NCBI GenBank assembly: GCA_049314715.1
Contig: JBMOEL010000088.1
Coordinates: forward strand, 1-7,506
Reading direction: 5' to 3'
Source of the DNA: JAFLDD01 sp049314715
Lineage (GTDB): Bacteria > Pseudomonadota > Alphaproteobacteria > Rickettsiales > UBA3002
DNA length: 7,506 nucleotides
Within the stretch, counting starts at the first letter, position 1; every line of letters starts with the position of its first letter. Under the pieces are notes generated by a model. That model made no database searches and was not told the DNA's origin. It was given only the letters and a program-made list of their open reading frames with translations. Below are positions 6,096 through 7,506 of the stretch, piece after piece. The translations under genes were made by a program, and so were the position numbers.

Positions 6096-6995
6096 ATGAA
6101 ACCAGAAACACGTTGCGGATTTGTGGCGCTGATTGGCGCGCCAAATGCCGGTAAATCGACCTTGCTCAACACGCTTGTTGGCACGAAAATCTCCATCGTC
6201 ACCCCCAAGGCGCAGACGACGCGCTCGCGCATCACGGGTGTGTGCATTCACAATAACGCACAATTGGTGCTGGTCGATGTTCCGGGTGTGTTCCGCGCCA
6301 AGCAGCGCTTGGAAAAAGCAATGGTAGAACGCGCATGGGGTTCGGCGGGTGAGGCGGATATTGTGCTGTTCATGCATGACGTGAAACGCACGCCGGATGA
6401 TGAGACGGAGCAAATGCTGGAGCAGGTGAAGGGCTCTGGCAAGCCGCTTTATCTAGTGCTCAACAAAGTCGATATTTTGGAAGATAAGGCCAAGCTTTTG
6501 GAGCTTGGGACATGGTTCAAAGAGCGTGCGCCATTCAAAGATATTTTTATGATTTCAGCACTGAAAAAAGACGGGATTATTGATGTGCTGGAAGTCATGG
6601 CTAAGGAAGTTCCTGCTGGCCCGTGGCTTTTCCCTGAGGATGAATTGACCGATATTCCCGTGCGTTTCATGGCGGCTGAATTTACGCGTGAGCAGTGTTT
6701 TTTGCGTTTGCGTGAAGAGCTGCCCTACACGTTATTTGTGGAGACGGAAGAATATAAAGAGCGCGCCGATGGCTCGGTAGAGATTCGCCAAATTATCGTG
6801 GTGCAGAATGAACGCCAAAAGATGATTGTGCTGGGCAAGGGCGGCGCGCAGATAAAAGAAATCGGCGCGGCGGCGCGCCAGCAAATTAGCAGAGCGTTGG
6901 AGCAAAAGGTTCACTTGTTCCTGTTCGTGAAAGTGCGCGAAGATTGGAAAGATAATCCTGAAGTGTATCGCATGTTGGGATTGAATCATGGTTGA
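6096..6995 (+). CDS. era: GTPase Era, 30S ribosomal subunit maturation
   Basis: Era is a cytoplasmic GTPase that binds the 3' end of 16S rRNA and assists small-subunit assembly. The 299 residues match the family's usual size (about 300). In order: G1/P-loop GAPNAGKST (14-22); G2 region TPKAQTTRSR (36-45), the classic Era switch I; G3 DVPG (61-64), where most Era proteins have DTPG; G4 NKVD (123-126); G5 SAL (154-156). A C-terminal KH RNA-binding domain follows (about 200-282), with RQKMIVLGKGGAQIKEIG holding the GKGG loop at 247-250. The T-to-V change in G3 is at the variable position of DxxG and should not abolish GTP binding. The recO start codon overlaps its end. In many proteobacteria rnc precedes era; here nhaA lies divergently upstream and rnc is absent. 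The identification is firm. Confidence 0.97.
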   Translation: MKPETRCGFVALIGAPNAGKSTLLNTLVGTKISIVTPKAQTTRSRITGVCIHNNAQLVLVDVPGVFRAKQRLEKAMVERAWGSAGEADIVLFMHDVKRTPDDETEQMLEQVKGSGKPLYLVLNKVDILEDKAKLLELGTWFKERAPFKDIFMISALKKDGIIDVLEVMAKEVPAGPWLFPEDELTDIPVRFMAAEFTREQCFLRLREELPYTLFVETEEYKERADGSVEIRQIIVVQNERQKMIVLGKGGAQIKEIGAAARQQISRALEQKVHLFLFVKVREDWKDNPEVYRMLGLNHG

Positions 6996-7506
6996 GTGGC
7001 GCGATAGGGCAATTGTACTCGAGGCGATGAAATTCGCCGATAACGACGCTATCGTAACGGTGCTATCGCGCGAGCATGGTATTTATAAAGGTATCTGCAA
7101 GGGCGCGCTGAGCAAGCGTAACCGTGCGGATATGGAGTGCGGGAACATCGCCGAGGTACATTGGAATGCGCGCTTGCAGGAACATTTGGGCAAGCTGCAG
7201 TTACAAGTCGAAACGGGAATTGTGGCGCGGGTGATGGCGGATAGGCTCAAGCTCACCACGCTTGGCGCGCTGTGTTCGCTATTGAAATCGACGCTGCCGG
7301 AGCATGACCCGCACCCCGCACTCTATGATGCGGTGGAGGAGTTTTTAAATCACATGGCCGAAGCCGCCGAGCCGTTTGAGTGGCTTTCGCATTATATTGC
7401 CCTCGAAGTGCGGCTGTTGGAGGAATTGGGGTTTGGCCTCGACCTATCCGAATGCGCAGCTACGGGTGTGCGGGAGGATTTGACCCATGTATCCCCCAAG
7501 TCGGGC
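6988..7506 (+). CDS. recO: DNA repair protein RecO, N-terminal part, cut by the window edge
   Basis: The frame is open for 173 codons to the right edge. RecO works with RecR (and RecF) to load RecA onto SSB-coated single-stranded DNA and to anneal strands in recombinational gap repair. The start MVEWRDRAIVLEAMKF opens the N-terminal OB-fold (about 1-80), with REHGIYKGICKGALSKR (28-44) typical of its basic DNA-binding strands. A helical domain follows with the alphaproteobacterial RecO pattern LPEHDPHPALYDAVEEFL (103-120). Then comes LEELGFGLDLSECAATG (143-159), which leads into VSPKSG at the edge. The remaining C terminus is missing. The ATG at 6988-6990 overlaps the end of era by 8 bases, implying translational coupling; GGGA (6977-6980) seven bases upstream may be its ribosome site. 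The identification is strong. Confidence 0.94.
   Translation, partial: MVEWRDRAIVLEAMKFADNDAIVTVLSREHGIYKGICKGALSKRNRADMECGNIAEVHWNARLQEHLGKLQLQVETGIVARVMADRLKLTTLGALCSLLKSTLPEHDPHPALYDAVEEFLNHMAEAAEPFEWLSHYIALEVRLLEELGFGLDLSECAATGVREDLTHVSPKSG

Noticed and set aside
6057..6413. Minus-strand open frame opposite the start of era
   Set aside because: It is antisense to the conserved GTPase domain of era and has no family features.

Overview
This window looks like ordinary chromosome from an alphaproteobacterium. Protein similarity and gene order support that: an Era GTPase overlapping a RecO of alphaproteobacterial type, an NhaA antiporter, and a COG2509-type FAD dehydrogenase. I cannot name the genus. 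The conserved genes are moderately GC-rich (58% in one 60-base line of the FAD gene that I counted by hand).

Left part (1-2160), minus strand: the N-terminal 109 codons of a glycosyltransferase family 9 (heptosyltransferase-like) protein run off the left edge. Thirty-five bases upstream of it lies the end of a 562-residue, N-terminally anchored, probably periplasmic protein that I do not recognise. The two may form an operon concerned with the cell envelope. A repeat-rich leader and a tRNA-Ser(CGA) gene, also on the minus strand, follow. An 18-bp perfect inverted repeat overlaps the last two bases of the tRNA's encoded CCA end.

Middle part (2400-4875), plus strand: a complete FAD-dependent dehydrogenase is followed by a small orphan gene that is strikingly AT-rich (about 33% GC in two lines counted by hand). 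Behind the orphan gene is a cluster of palindromes that share GTCAT/ATGAC ends. The cluster fills the gap before the convergent nhaA gene.

Right part (4876-7506): nhaA (minus) is divergent from era (plus), and era overlaps recO by 8 bases. RecO runs off the right edge after 173 codons. Both divergent genes have promoter-like hexamers placed so that transcription would begin at or next to the ATG, and the FAD gene has a similar -10 placement. This suggests leaderless transcripts. era and recO supply ribosome assembly and recombinational repair, while nhaA handles sodium and pH homeostasis; they are neighbours rather than one pathway.

I found no CRISPR array, transposase, phage gene or toxin-antitoxin pair, and no convincing new multi-gene system. 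The points most worth a second look are the palindromes (one next to the tRNA, a cluster beyond the orphan gene), the AT-rich orphan gene, the unrecognised anchored protein, and the leaderless-promoter geometry.
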